Shown here: positions 50,786-60,900 of the stretch, in pieces
Layout of the letters: every line of letters starts with the position of its first letter
How positions within the stretch are numbered: the stretch's first letter is position 1
From: Phytohabitans maris
GTDB taxonomy: Bacteria; Actinomycetota; Actinomycetes; Mycobacteriales; Micromonosporaceae
Assembly (NCBI RefSeq): GCF_031085175.1
Contig: NZ_JAVHUY010000057.1
Span: 1 to 64,000, forward strand
DNA: 64,000 nucleotides
Reading direction: 5' to 3'
Position numbers and translations under genes: made by a program
The notes under the pieces: generated by a model
Told to the model about the DNA's origin: nothing
Databases searched by the model: none
The model's input: only the letters and a program-made list of their open reading frames with translations

Positions 50786-53700
50786 TTGCATCTCCGAAGG
50801 AAGTTCGTAGCCGCCGCGCTCGCCACCGGGCTCGTGCTCGGTGCGGCGCAGGCTGGATGGGCGGCGCCGAAGGGTGCCACGGACGCGGCCGGTCCGGCCG
50901 CGCGGTCGGCCAAGGGCGTCACGGTGACGCTGCTGACCGGCGACCGCATCACGCTCGCGTCGGTCGTGGCCGGCGGTGTCGCGGTCAAGCCAGCCAAGGG
51001 CCGGGAGGAGATGCGGTTCACGGTGCACCGCGACCGCGACTCGCTCTACGTGATCCCGGGCGACGCCGAGCCGCTCATCCGCGCCGGCAAGCTGGACCGG
51101 CGCCTCTTCGACGTGCGCGGGCTGGCGCGGGCGGGCTACCACGACGCTGTTCGCGACACGCTGCCGCTCCTGGTGCGCTATGGCGCGGTCAGCGCGCGGT
51201 CCGCCGCCGGCACGCTCTCCGCCGCCGGTGCCACGGTGACCCGCGAGCTGTCCGTTGTGGACGGTGCCGCGGTGGCCGCCAGAAAGGAGAGCGCGTCGCG
51301 GCTCTGGGGCACGCTAAAGGCGGACCGGGGCTTCGACAGGATCTGGCTCGACGGCAAGCGCGAGATCTCGCTCGACCAGAGCGTGCCGCAGATCGGCGCG
51401 CCCGAGGCGTGGGAGGCCGGCTACACCGGCGCGGGCGTGACCGTGGCGGTGCTGGACACCGGCATCGACACCGCGCACCCCGACCTGGCCGGAAAGGTGT
51501 CCGAGTCGCGCAACTTCAGCGAGACGCCCGAGGCGGGTGACACGGTCGGGCACGGCACGCACGTCGCCTCCACGATCGCCGGTAGCGGCGCCGCCTCCGC
51601 CGGCAAGTACAAGGGCGTGGCGCCGGACGCCACCCTGCTCTCCGGCAAGGTCTGCGAGACCAGCTTCTGCTCCGAGTCGGCGATGCTGGCCGGCATGGAG
51701 TGGGCCGCGGCCGAAAAGGGCGCCGACGTCGTCAACTTCAGCATCGGCGGCGGCGACACTCCGGAGATCGACCCGCTCGAAGAGGCGATCAACACGCTGA
51801 CCGCCGAGCACGGCACGCTCTTCGTGGTCGCGGCCGGCAACAGCGGCTCCGCCGACGGTACGGTCGAGTCACCGGGCAGCGCGGAGGCGGCACTCACCGT
51901 CGGCGCGGTGGACAAGTCAGAAGAGCTCGCCGGCTTCTCCAGCCGCGGGCCGCGGGTCGGCGACGACGGCCTCAAGCCCGACATCACCGCGCCCGGCGTC
52001 GACATCGTGGCCGCCCGCGCCGCGGGCACCGCGATGGGTGATCCGGTCGGCGAGCAGTACACCACCGCCTCCGGCACCTCGATGGCCACCCCGCACGTGA
52101 CCGGCGCCGCCGCGCTCCTGGTCCAGCAGCACCCGGACTGGAAGGCGGGCAGTCTGAAGGCCACGCTCATGGCGTCGGCGCGGCCAAACCCGGCGCTCAC
52201 CGCGTACCAGCAGGGTGCTGGCCGGGTCGACGTCGGCCGCGCGATCGCGCAGGGGGTGACCACCGACCCGGTCAGTGTCTCTTATGGACGGCCGCGCTGG
52301 CCGCACAACGACGACGAGCCGGTCGCCCGGACCGTCACCTACCACAACAGCGGCACCGCCGACGTGGCGCTCGATCTGGCCGTCACCGCCACCGGACCGG
52401 ATGGGGAGCCGGCCGTGGCCGGGCTCTTCACGGCGAGCGCCACGACGCTGACCGTGCCGGCCGGCGGGCAGGCGCAGGTGACCGTCACCGCGGACACCCG
52501 GGTGCCGGGGCCGGACGGGCTCTACTCCGGACAGTTGGTCGCGACCGGCGGCTCCGCCGTCGTGCGTACGCCGCTGGGCGTGCACAAGGAGGTGGAGAGC
52601 TACAACGTGAGCGTCACGTTGGTCGACCACGACGGCAACCCGTCCGGGATCAGCTCGGCAAGCCTGCTCTCGCTGGACGAGTTCCGGTGGATCGACCTGT
52701 ACGACGAGGACGGCACGGCGACCATGCGCGTGCCCAAGGGGCGCTACAACCTCTCCGCACTCCTCCTCACCGACCGCGGCGAGGAGGTGGCGCCAGCCAT
52801 TTCGCTCCAGGCGCGGCCGGTGTTCGAGGTGACGAGCGACGTCTCGGCCATGTTCGACGCGCGCGACGGCAAGCCGGTCACCACGACGGTCCCCGAGAGT
52901 ACGGCGGTGCCCGCGCTGGTCGACATCATGTTCACCCAGGACCAGGGCGACTTCGGCTACGGCGTCGGGCTCTGGGCGGAATCGTTCGACGAGGTGAGCA
53001 CGCTCCACATCGGACCGCGTGCGGAGGGCTTCAGCTCGTACGTGGCGAGCCAGTGGGCCAAGGAAAACCCCGACGGTACGTTCGCCGGCAGTCCGTACTT
53101 CTACGGCATCGCGGAGAGCTTCGTCGGGCGGCTGCCGAACGGGTACGTCAAGCACGTCCGCAGGGGCGACCTGGCGACGGTACGGCAGGAGTTCGGCAGC
53201 GCGGCCGAAGGGCTCTTCGGCGAGCGGATCATCTTCCCCGTGCTGGAGCCGGACAGCGGCGCGTCGGCGATCGTCCTCGACACCGCCCTGCCGGGCAGCC
53301 GCTCCGAATATCTCTACGCCCGCGGCGCCCGGTGGTCTCAGGAGCTGGACATCAGCAAGCCGAGCGAGGATCCGGAGGGGTTCCCGGAGGTCCAGGCGCT
53401 GCTCTTCCAGCCGGCGGTGAAGTACCGGCCGGGCCAGGTGTACAAGGACGCCTGGTACACGGCGCCGTTCGGCCCGGCGCTGCCTACGGCGGGGCGCACC
53501 GGCGACACGATCGTCGTCGACGTCCCGCTCTACGGAGACCGGGCCGGACACGCCGGGTTCTCGCGCACGGATACGTCCCGCACCGCGCTCTACCGGGGCG
53601 GCGAGCTCGTCGGCGAGACGGAGGAGTCGGCCTACGGCTTCTTCGAGGTGCCGCCGGAGCCGGCCGACTACCGCGTGGAGGTGGCCGACACCAGGAGCGT

Positions 53701-54100
53701 CGGTGACCTGACGACCGAGGTGCGCGGTGTGTGGACGTTCCAGTCGGCGCACGTGCCCGACGAAGACGAGCTGACCCCGCTGCCGCTGTCGGTGTTCCGG
53801 TTCACGCCGCGCCTGGACGTCGACAACGCGGCTCCGGCGGGCCGGTCGTTCCAGATCCCGGTCACCGTGCAGGGGTCGGCCGGGGCGCCGGGCGGCAAGG
53901 TCAGGTCGCTGGCCGTCGACGTGTCGTACGACGACGGCAAGACCTGGCAGAAGGCGCAGGTACGGCGGGACGGCAGCGGATGGGTGGCCACGGTGAAGCA
54001 CCCGGACGCGGCCGGCTTCGTCTCGCTGCGGGCCAGCGGGACCGACGCGGGCGGCAACACGGCCACCCAGACGGTCGTGCACGCGTACCGGCTGAAGTGA
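50786..54100 (+). CDS. Secreted subtilisin-like serine protease (S8)
   Basis: A 1104-residue exported protease. The signal peptide HLRRKFVAAALATGLVLGAAQ is cleaved near AAQAGWAA and followed by a propeptide region (to about residue 190). The catalytic domain has D224 in AVLDTGID, H256 in GHGTHVAS and S432 in GTSMATPHVTGAAALL, with the oxyanion Asn in AAGNSG. The C-terminal half (about 490-1104) is beta-rich, with segments suggesting Fn3-like and Ig-like repeats. I prefer TTG 50786, placed 5 nt after AAGGAGG; ATG 50771 would put that ribosome site inside the gene. It should feed peptides to the importer at 34470. A hairpin terminator follows. Confidence 0.85.
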   Translation: MHLRRKFVAAALATGLVLGAAQAGWAAPKGATDAAGPAARSAKGVTVTLLTGDRITLASVVAGGVAVKPAKGREEMRFTVHRDRDSLYVIPGDAEPLIRAGKLDRRLFDVRGLARAGYHDAVRDTLPLLVRYGAVSARSAAGTLSAAGATVTRELSVVDGAAVAARKESASRLWGTLKADRGFDRIWLDGKREISLDQSVPQIGAPEAWEAGYTGAGVTVAVLDTGIDTAHPDLAGKVSESRNFSETPEAGDTVGHGTHVASTIAGSGAASAGKYKGVAPDATLLSGKVCETSFCSESAMLAGMEWAAAEKGADVVNFSIGGGDTPEIDPLEEAINTLTAEHGTLFVVAAGNSGSADGTVESPGSAEAALTVGAVDKSEELAGFSSRGPRVGDDGLKPDITAPGVDIVAARAAGTAMGDPVGEQYTTASGTSMATPHVTGAAALLVQQHPDWKAGSLKATLMASARPNPALTAYQQGAGRVDVGRAIAQGVTTDPVSVSYGRPRWPHNDDEPVARTVTYHNSGTADVALDLAVTATGPDGEPAVAGLFTASATTLTVPAGGQAQVTVTADTRVPGPDGLYSGQLVATGGSAVVRTPLGVHKEVESYNVSVTLVDHDGNPSGISSASLLSLDEFRWIDLYDEDGTATMRVPKGRYNLSALLLTDRGEEVAPAISLQARPVFEVTSDVSAMFDARDGKPVTTTVPESTAVPALVDIMFTQDQGDFGYGVGLWAESFDEVSTLHIGPRAEGFSSYVASQWAKENPDGTFAGSPYFYGIAESFVGRLPNGYVKHVRRGDLATVRQEFGSAAEGLFGERIIFPVLEPDSGASAIVLDTALPGSRSEYLYARGARWSQELDISKPSEDPEGFPEVQALLFQPAVKYRPGQVYKDAWYTAPFGPALPTAGRTGDTIVVDVPLYGDRAGHAGFSRTDTSRTALYRGGELVGETEESAYGFFEVPPEPADYRVEVADTRSVGDLTTEVRGVWTFQSAHVPDEDELTPLPLSVFRFTPRLDVDNAAPAGRSFQIPVTVQGSAGAPGGKVRSLAVDVSYDDGKTWQKAQVRRDGSGWVATVKHPDAAGFVSLRASGTDAGGNTATQTVVHAYRLK

Positions 54101-54106
54101 GGTGAG

Positions 54107-54141
54107 CGTTCCCCCGGACCGTCGCCGGGTCCGGGGGAACG
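54107..54141. terminator. Bidirectional hairpin terminator
   Basis: A perfect 14-bp stem CGTTCCCCCGGACC/GGTCCGGGGGAACG encloses a 7-nt loop, 6 bp after the protease stop and 6 bp before the dapD stop. It serves both convergent genes and has no T run. Confidence 0.8.
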
Positions 54142-54147
54142 GCCGGC

Positions 54148-55077
54148 TCAGTCGTTCGCGTGCAGGGCGGCGTTGAGCTCGATGCCGGTGCCCTTGCGGG
54201 GTCGGGCCTCCAGGGCGCCGGTCACCGAGTTGCGCAGGAAGAGCAGGCCGGACCGGCCGGAGAGCGCGGCCGCCTTGACGATCTCGCCGGTGGGCAAGGT
54301 CACCTTTGACCCGGCGGTCACGTAGCAGCCCGCCTCCACCACGCAGTCGTCGCCGAGCGAGATGCCGATGCCCGCGTTCGCCCCGATGAGGCAGCGCTCG
54401 CCGATGCGGATGCGCTCCTTGCCGCCGCCGGAGAGCGTACCCATGATGGAGGCGCCGCCACCCACGTCGGAGCCGTCGCCGACGACGACGCCCGCGCTGA
54501 TCCGCCCCTCCACCATCGAGGCGCCGAGCGTGCCGGCGTTGAAGTTGACGAAGCCCTCGTGCATGACCGTCGTCCCGGCCGCCAGGTGGGCGCCGAGGCG
54601 CACCCGGTCGGCGTCGGCGATCCGCACGCCGGAGGGGATCACATAGTCGATCATGCGGGGAAACTTGTCGATCCCGTAGATCGTGAGATGGCGACCGGCC
54701 GAGCGCTCGATCAGGCGCAGCTCGTCGACCCAGTCCGGCGGGCAGGGGCCGGCCGAGGTCCACGCCACGTTGGGCAGCACCCCGAAGATGCCGTCGAGGT
54801 TGATGTCGTTGGGCTGGACCTGGCGGTGCGAGAGCAGATGCAGCCGGAGGTAGGCGTCGGCGGTGTCCTTGGGCGGGTCTTCCAGCGAGCCGATCTCAGT
54901 GCGGATCGTCACAGTGCGCAGCAGCGGGAGTGACCGCTCGCCGACGACGGTGACGGGTGTCTCGTCCGCCGGCGCGACGCTCAGGCCGAGCTTGCCTGCG
55001 GGGTACCAAGCGTCGAGGACCTGGTCATCGGTCGTAACGGTGGCAAGTCCGAGGCCCCAGGCCGGCAAACTCTGCAT
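54148..55077 (-). CDS. dapD: Tetrahydrodipicolinate N-succinyltransferase
   Basis: A 309-residue trimeric acyltransferase that uses succinyl-CoA to start the succinylase branch of lysine and diaminopimelate synthesis. The left-handed beta-helix is visible as hexapeptide repeats from about residue 165 ([55 protein letters not shown]). The N-terminal alpha/beta domain ([19 protein letters not shown]) is that of the actinobacterial DapD type. ATG 55077 lies 6 nt after a minus-strand TACCTT box and is leaderless. Divergent from dapE, as in M. tuberculosis Rv1201c/Rv1202. Confidence 0.95.
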   Translation of the reverse strand: MQSLPAWGLGLATVTTDDQVLDAWYPAGKLGLSVAPADETPVTVVGERSLPLLRTVTIRTEIGSLEDPPKDTADAYLRLHLLSHRQVQPNDINLDGIFGVLPNVAWTSAGPCPPDWVDELRLIERSAGRHLTIYGIDKFPRMIDYVIPSGVRIADADRVRLGAHLAAGTTVMHEGFVNFNAGTLGASMVEGRISAGVVVGDGSDVGGGASIMGTLSGGGKERIRIGERCLIGANAGIGISLGDDCVVEAGCYVTAGSKVTLPTGEIVKAAALSGRSGLLFLRNSVTGALEARPRKGTGIELNAALHAND

Positions 55078-55083
55078 GACGAA

Positions 55084-55093
55084 AAGGTACCGT
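55084..55093. promoter_or_regulatory. Overlapping divergent -10 boxes of dapD and dapE
   Basis: On the plus strand TACCGT (55088-55093) ends 7 nt before the dapE ATG; on the minus strand TACCTT (55089-55084) ends 6 nt before the dapD ATG. They share the bases of the GGTACC core, so two polymerases cannot open both promoters together. Both genes would have leaderless messages. Confidence 0.5.
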
Positions 55094-55100
55094 GCCTGAC

Positions 55101-56168
55101 ATGGCGAACCCGCTGACCCCCGACGTCATGGCCGACCCGGTCGCGCTTACCCGCGCGCTGGTCGACATCGAGTCCGTCTCCCTGCACGAGAAGGAGATCG
55201 CCGACTGCGTGGAGGAGGTACTGCGGGCGGCGCCTCACCTGTCGGTCCAGCGGTACGGCAACACGGTGATGGCCCGCACCGACCTCGGCCGGGCCCAGCG
55301 GGTCGTGCTCGCCGGCCACCTCGACACCGTGCCGCTCAACGACAACTTCCCGGCGACGTTGCAGGGCGACCTCATCTACGGCTGCGGCACCTCGGACATG
55401 AAGGCGGGCGTGGCGTTCGCACTGCACCTGGCGGTGAGCGTGCCGGAGCCGCGGTTCGACGTGACGTACTTCTTCTACGAGGCCGAGGAGGTCGACTCCC
55501 AGTACAACGGCCTCAACCTGGTCGCCAACGCGCATCCGGAGTGGCTCACGGCCGACTTCGCGGTGCTGCTCGAGCCGACGTACGGGGTGGTCGAGGCGGG
55601 CTGCCAGGGCACCATGCGGGTAGTGGTGCGCATCACCGGGCGGCGGGCGCACTCGGCGCGTTCGTGGCGGGGGATCAACGCGATCCACGGGGCCGGCGAG
55701 GTGCTGCGGCGGCTCCAGGCGTACGAGCCGCGGACCGTGTCGATCGACGCCTGCACGTACCGGGAAGGGCTCAACGCCGTACGAATCCGCGGCGGAGTGG
55801 CCGGCAACGTGGTGCCCGACCTGTGCGAGATCGAGGTCAACTACCGGTTCGCGCCGGACCGGAGCGAGGCCGAGGCGCTCGCCCACCTACGCGAGGTCTT
55901 CGACGGCTTCGAGATCGAGGTGGCCGACTCGGCCGGTGGCGCGCTGCCCGGTCTCTCCGCGCCCCCCGCGCGGGAGTTTCTCGCCGCCGTCGGCGAGGCG
56001 CCGGTGGCGAAGCTGGGCTGGACGGACGTGTCGCGGTTTGCCGCGCTTGGGATACCGGCGCTGAACTTCGGCCCCGGCGACCCCAACCTGGCGCACGCGC
56101 CGGACGAGCACGTCGAGATCGGTAAGATCCGCGATGGCGCCGCCACGCTGCACCGCTGGCTGAGCTAG
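55101..56168 (+). CDS. dapE: Succinyl-diaminopimelate desuccinylase
   Basis: A 355-residue di-zinc M20 amidohydrolase that releases LL-diaminopimelate from its succinyl form. Metal and catalytic residues are H73 and D75 in AGHLDTVP, D99 in [10 protein letters not shown] and the EE pair near 129-130 in [10 protein letters not shown]. The dimerisation domain (about 175-285) includes [21 protein letters not shown] take ATG 55101 because it lies 7 nt after TACCGT; GTG 55092 overlaps that box. The stop overlaps the end of a convergent 46-residue gene. Downstream are two LOG-family genes. Confidence 0.9.
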   Translation: MANPLTPDVMADPVALTRALVDIESVSLHEKEIADCVEEVLRAAPHLSVQRYGNTVMARTDLGRAQRVVLAGHLDTVPLNDNFPATLQGDLIYGCGTSDMKAGVAFALHLAVSVPEPRFDVTYFFYEAEEVDSQYNGLNLVANAHPEWLTADFAVLLEPTYGVVEAGCQGTMRVVVRITGRRAHSARSWRGINAIHGAGEVLRRLQAYEPRTVSIDACTYREGLNAVRIRGGVAGNVVPDLCEIEVNYRFAPDRSEAEALAHLREVFDGFEIEVADSAGGALPGLSAPPAREFLAAVGEAPVAKLGWTDVSRFAALGIPALNFGPGDPNLAHAPDEHVEIGKIRDGAATLHRWLS

Positions 56169-56305
56169 GCGGCCTTGACCGGCGAGCCCTCGGTCTCGGA
56201 CGCCCCCGCGGCGCGCTGGTTGGCGGCCAGGCGGCGCTCGGCCACCACCTCCTGGATCCGCCGCTGCATCTGCCGGCGGAGCCGGATCATCTCGTTGCGG
56301 GTCAT
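56165..56305 (-). CDS. 46-residue basic small protein
   Basis: A short frame starting MTRNEMIRLRRQMQRRIQEV and continuing VAERRLAANQRAAG to an acidic, flexible end ([11 protein letters not shown]). It is strongly basic and should be one amphipathic or coiled-coil helix. GGGGAGGGG lies upstream of ATG 56305, and the codons follow the high-GC third-position pattern of the neighbours. It ends inside the dapE stop codon (convergent). The function is unknown; it could be a nucleic-acid- or protein-binding peptide. Confidence 0.55.
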   Translation of the reverse strand: MTRNEMIRLRRQMQRRIQEVVAERRLAANQRAAGASETEGSPVKAA

Positions 56306-56406
56306 CACGGTAGTCCCCTCCCCGTTCCGTGGATACCCAGTATGTGTTAGCTATGACGCCCCGCACGCGGGTTTGGTTGCATCAGTTAGTACGAGTCCTG
56401 GACCAC

Positions 56407-56412
56407 TACGGT
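56407..56412 (+). promoter_or_regulatory. -10 box TACGGT of the LOG-family gene pair, leaderless start
   Basis: TACGGT ends 7 nt before ATG 56420, the same hexamer as the reductase gene at 1634. Confidence 0.5.
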
Positions 56413-56419
56413 TGATTCC

Positions 56420-57271
56420 ATGAACCACATAAACCGTGGCCGCATTCCCGGCGCGAGCGCGAACGCGTTGAGCGCCGATCGGCGGAGCCCGGAACATCAC
56501 CGGGGAGCGGTCACGCTGCGTCGCGAGGCGATTCCCCGGAGTACTGCTGATGAGCGGCTTCTGGACTCGCGCCAGCGTGCCGACTGGAAAACGAAGGACG
56601 CGTGGCGAGCGTTGCGGATTCTGTCCGAGTTTGTGGAGGGTTTCGACACACTCGCCGACCTTCCGCCGGCGATCAGCGTCTTCGGCTCGGCGCGGAGCAA
56701 GCCGGACAGCCCGGAGTGCGAGCTGGCCCAGCGGTTGGGTGCCGCGCTGGCCCGGGCCGGTTACGCGGTGATCACCGGCGGTGGGCCGGGCGTGATGGAG
56801 GCGGCCAACCGGGGGGCGACCGAGGCGGGCGGGCTCTCCGTGGGGCTCGGCATCGAGCTTCCGTTCGAGCAGGGCATCAACGAGTGGGTCGACATGGGCA
56901 TCGACTTCCGGTACTTCTTCGCCCGCAAGACGATGTTCGTGAAGTACGCGCAGGCGTTCGTCGTGCTCCCCGGCGGGTTCGGCACGATGGACGAGCTGTT
57001 CGAGGCGCTGACGCTGGTGCAGACCGGCAAGGTGACCCGCTTCCCGGTGGTGCTGATGGGCTCGGCGTACTGGAGCGGGCTGCTCGACTGGCTGCGCGAC
57101 ACGATGGCGGCGGAGAGCAAGATCAGCCTGGCCGACATCGAGCTGATGTGCGTGACCGACGACGTCGACGAGGCCGTGCAGTACATCGTCGACGCCGACG
57201 CGGCGCTCGCCGCCGAGCAGGAGGCCCTGAAAGAGGCGGCGGCCGCCCAGGCCGAGGCGGCGGAGGCCTGA
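56420..57271 (+). CDS. LOG-family protein (cytokinin riboside 5'-monophosphate phosphoribohydrolase type), long form
   Basis: A 283-residue Rossmann-fold protein of the LOG/TIGR00730 family. The two active-site motifs are present: GGGPGVMEAANRG and PGGFGTMDE. An N-terminal extension of about 90 residues, basic and probably helical (RREAIPRSTADERLL), precedes the core, and an Ala/Glu-rich helix ends the protein. LOG enzymes cleave nucleoside 5'-monophosphates to base and ribose phosphate; the bacterial substrate is not clear. ATG 56420 follows TACGGT. The next gene is a shorter paralogue 1 bp after the stop. Confidence 0.85.
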   Translation: MNHINRGRIPGASANALSADRRSPEHHRGAVTLRREAIPRSTADERLLDSRQRADWKTKDAWRALRILSEFVEGFDTLADLPPAISVFGSARSKPDSPECELAQRLGAALARAGYAVITGGGPGVMEAANRGATEAGGLSVGLGIELPFEQGINEWVDMGIDFRYFFARKTMFVKYAQAFVVLPGGFGTMDELFEALTLVQTGKVTRFPVVLMGSAYWSGLLDWLRDTMAAESKISLADIELMCVTDDVDEAVQYIVDADAALAAEQEALKEAAAAQAEAAEA

Positions 57272-57272
57272 C

Positions 57273-57863
57273 GTGGCGGCGATCTGTGTCTTCTGCGCGT
57301 CGTCCCGCCGGCTGGAGCAGCGGTGGCTGGACCTCGCCGACGCCACCGGCCGGGAGATCGCCCGGCGCGGCCACACGCTGGTCTCCGGCGGCGGCCGGGT
57401 CGGCATGATGGGCGCGGTGGCGGAGGGGGCCCGGGCCGGCGGGGCGCACACGCTCGGCGTGATCCCGCAGACGCTGGTCGACCGCGAGATCGCGGACCTG
57501 GCCGCCGACGAACTGGTGGTCACCGACGACATGTTCGACCGCAAGGCGATGATGATCGAAAAGTCGGACGCGTTCCTCACCCTCCCGGGTGGACTTGGCA
57601 CGCTGGACGAGCTCTTCGAGGTCTGGACCACGGCGATGCTCGGCCTGCACCGCAAGCCGGTGGCGATCGTGGACACTCCGCTCGGCGGCCCCGCCACGGC
57701 AGGATCCGGGCCGGGCGAGAAAGGCGGCTTCTACACCGGTCTGGTGGCCTGGCTGCGTGGCCTGGCGGAGACCGCGTTCGCCCGTGAGGACGCGCTCGAC
57801 CTGCTGATCGTCGCCGACTCGGTGCCCGCCGCGCTCTCCGCGATCGAGGCCCGCCTGGGCTGA
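57273..57863 (+). CDS. LOG-family protein, short form
   Basis: A 196-residue Rossmann-fold phosphoribohydrolase with the N-terminal strand AAICVFCASSRR, SGGGRVGMMGAVAEGA and PGGLGTLDELFE, matching the canonical LOG length. The substrate pocket Arg and Glu residues typical of LOG are present in RKAMMIEKSD and LDELFE. A pair of LOG paralogues side by side suggests different substrates or a heteromer. The start is GTG 57273, spaced 1 bp from the upstream stop. A 20-bp hairpin follows 19 bp after the stop. Confidence 0.85.
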   Translation: MAAICVFCASSRRLEQRWLDLADATGREIARRGHTLVSGGGRVGMMGAVAEGARAGGAHTLGVIPQTLVDREIADLAADELVVTDDMFDRKAMMIEKSDAFLTLPGGLGTLDELFEVWTTAMLGLHRKPVAIVDTPLGGPATAGSGPGEKGGFYTGLVAWLRGLAETAFAREDALDLLIVADSVPAALSAIEARLG

Positions 57864-57882
57864 CCGCTGACTCCGCTGCGGA

Positions 57883-57926
57883 CCGCTGGTCCTTGGGTCG
57901 CGGACCCGCGACCCAAGGACCAGCGG
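57883..57926 (+). terminator. Strong hairpin with 20-bp perfect stem
   Basis: Arms 57883-57902 (CCGCTGGTCCTTGGGTCGCG) and 57907-57926 are exact reverse complements around GACC. It lies 19 bp after the second LOG gene and 27 bp before the helicase gene. Without a T run it fits an I-shaped actinobacterial terminator; a protein-binding site or repeat is the alternative. Confidence 0.7.
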
Positions 57927-57952
57927 CGAAAATATCGCACGGCCGTGGTTCG

Positions 57953-60900
57953 ATGGGCGTCGTGCAGGCGTACCGGTTGGTCCGCCGGCCGGCGGAGGCC
58001 GTGCCGGAGCGGCTCGCAGACCCGTTGCAGGGTCACGTCGTCGGGCACACCGACGGGCCGCTGCTGGTGGTCGGCGGGCCCGGCACCGGCAAGACCGGCA
58101 CGCTGGTCGAGGCGGTGGCGGCCCGGGTCGAGGAGGGCACCGACCCCGAGCGGATCCTGGTCCTGACGTTCGGCCGCCGCTCGGCCATGTCGCTGCGCGA
58201 GCGGATCGAGGCCCGCGTGGCAGGGCCTGGCGCCGGCGACCGCGAGTTCGAGGAGCGCGGCGACGAGGACGGCCAGAGGCGGCAGCCTGGGCCCGCCAGA
58301 AAGCAGAGCGGCGCCGGCCGGGTGGTGCACGAGCCGCTGGTGCGCACCTTCCATGCGTACGCGTTCGGCCTGCTCCGCCGCGCCGCCGCCGACCGGGGCG
58401 AGCCCGCCCCCCGGCTGCTCACCGGCCCCGAGCAGGATCTGATCATCCGTGAGCTGCTCGCGGAGGCCGAGGAAAGGTGGCCGCCCGGGCTGCGGCCGGC
58501 GCTGCCCACCCGAGCCTTTGCCCAGCAGCTGCGCGACCTGCTGCAGCGCGCAGCCGAGCGCGGGGTCGGCCCGGCACACCTCGCCGAGCTGGGCGAGCGG
58601 CTCGGTCGCTCCGACTGGCCGGCGGCCGCGAGCTTCCTCCGGGAGTACGTGGCGGTCCTCGCCCTCCGCGACGCCACCACCCGGGGCTCGGTCGGCCTCG
58701 ACCCGGCCGAGCTGATCCGGGCCGCCGCCGGGATGTTCGCCGATGACCCCGAGCTGCTGGAGGCGGAGCGCGCCCGGCTGGCGTACGTGTACGTGGACGA
58801 GCTCGCCGACACCGACCCGGCGCAGATCGAGCTGCTCTCCCTTGTGGCCGGTGGGGGCAAGCCGCTGGTGGCCTTCGCCGACCCGGACTCCTCGACGTTC
58901 GCCTTCCGCGGCGCCGACCCGACCGGCGTCAGCACGTTCACCCACCGCTTCCGCACCGCCTCGGGCGCGGTGGCGCCGACCGTCACGCTGCACACCAACT
59001 ACCGCACCGGCGGCGAGCTGCTCGCGGCGACCGGGCTACTGGCCCGCCGGCTGCGCGGGCCGGCGGGACACCGCCGCCAGGACCCGGCCGCCGGCGTCAC
59101 GGCCGCCGTCGAGGTGCGCACCTTCCGCTCGGGCACCAGTGAGTCCGGGTACGTGGCACACGCGCTCCGCCAGGCCCACCTGCTCCACGGGGTGCCCTGG
59201 TCGCGGATGGCCGTACTGGTCCGGTCGACCCACCTCCAGCTCGCGCCGCTCCAGCGGGCCCTGCACGCGGCCGGCATCCCGACCGTGACCCAGGCCGAAG
59301 ACCTGCCGCTGCACCTGCAGCCGGCGGTGGCGCCGTTTCTGCTGCTGCTGCGTTGTGCCCTGGAGCCGGAGCGGCTCGACGAGGAGGCCGCGGTCGCGCT
59401 GCTGCACTCTCCGCTGGGCGGCATCGACCCGCTCGGCGAGCGGCGGCTGCGGCAGGGGTTGCGGGCCCTCGCGCTCGCCGCCGACGACCCGCGCCCCTCC
59501 GGCGAGCTGCTGGTCGACGCGCTGCGCGAGCCGGCCGAGCTGGCCACGATCGAGCGGCGCTGGGCCCGGGCGGCCAAGGCCATCGCGGGCCTGCTGGCCA
59601 CCGCGCGGGAGGCCGCCGCGGCGCCGGGCGCGACCGTCGAAGACGTGCTGTGGGCGGTGTGGCGGGCCAGCGGCATGGCCGAGCGGTGGTACGGGCTGAC
59701 CGCGCGCAGCGGGCCGGTCGGCGACCCGGGCGAGGAGCGTGGTTTGCAGTGGCGCGGCGTGGCGGCCGACCGTGACCTCGACGCGATCGTGGCCCTCTTC
59801 GACACCGCCGCCCGCTTCGTCGACCGGCTGCCCGGCGCCCGCACCGAGGTCTTCCTCGACCACGTCTTCGGGCAGCAGCTGCCGGCCGACACGATCGCGC
59901 CCAGCGGCGACCGCGGCCAGGCGGTACGGCTGCTCACCGCCCACGCGGCCAAGGGCCTGGAGTGGGACGTCGTGGTCGTCGCCGGCGTGCAGGAGGGGAT
60001 CTGGCCCGACCTGCGCCTGCGCGGCAGCCTGCTCGGCTCCGAGCGGCTGGTCGACGTGCTGGCCGGGCGGGCCGACGGCACCGGAGTCGCCGCGTCGCTG
60101 GTCGGGCAGACCTCGGCGCTGCTCGACGAGGAGCGGCGACTGTTCTACGTGGCGGCCACCCGGGCCCGGCGCCGGCTGCTCGTGACCGCCGTGGCGTCGG
60201 CGGCGGTCGGCGGCAGCGACCACGAGGAGCAGCCGAGCCGCTTCCTGGCCGAGCTGCTCCCACCCGACGAGTCCGGCGACGGCACCGGCGATCCCGGGCC
60301 GATCGAGCTGCCGGTCGGGCGGCTGCCCCGGGCACTCACGCTGCCCGCGCTGGTGGCCGAGCTGCGTACCGCCGTCACCGACCCGGCCGCGCCCGCGGCC
60401 CGCAAGCGCGCGGCGGCGACCGAGCTGGCCCGCCTGGCCCTCGCCGGCGTGCCCGGCGCCCACCCGCACGACTGGTGGGGGCTGCGCGAGCTCTCCGACG
60501 ACCGCCCGCTGGTCGACGACGGCGAGCCGGTCCGGGTAACACCGTCCACTATGGAGAGTGCGCTGCGGTGCAGCCTGCGGTGGCTGCTGGAGCGCCACGG
60601 CGGCGGCACCCCACCCAGCGCGGCGCAGGGCGTGGGCAACCTGGTGCACGCGGCGGCGCAGCTCGCCGAAGACGCGACCGTCGACCGGGAGCGGCTGGTG
60701 GAGTACATCACCGGGCGGTTCGACGCGATCGAGCTGGCCGCCCGCTGGCTGGCCGGCGCCGAGCAGGCCCGAGCCGAGTCGATGGTCGACAAGCTGCTGC
60801 GCTGGCTGGCCACCAACCCGCGGCGGCTGCTCGCGATCGAGCAGGAGTTCGCCGTCCAGCTCGCCGACCCGCTGCGCCCGGTCGACCTGCGCGGCCGGGT

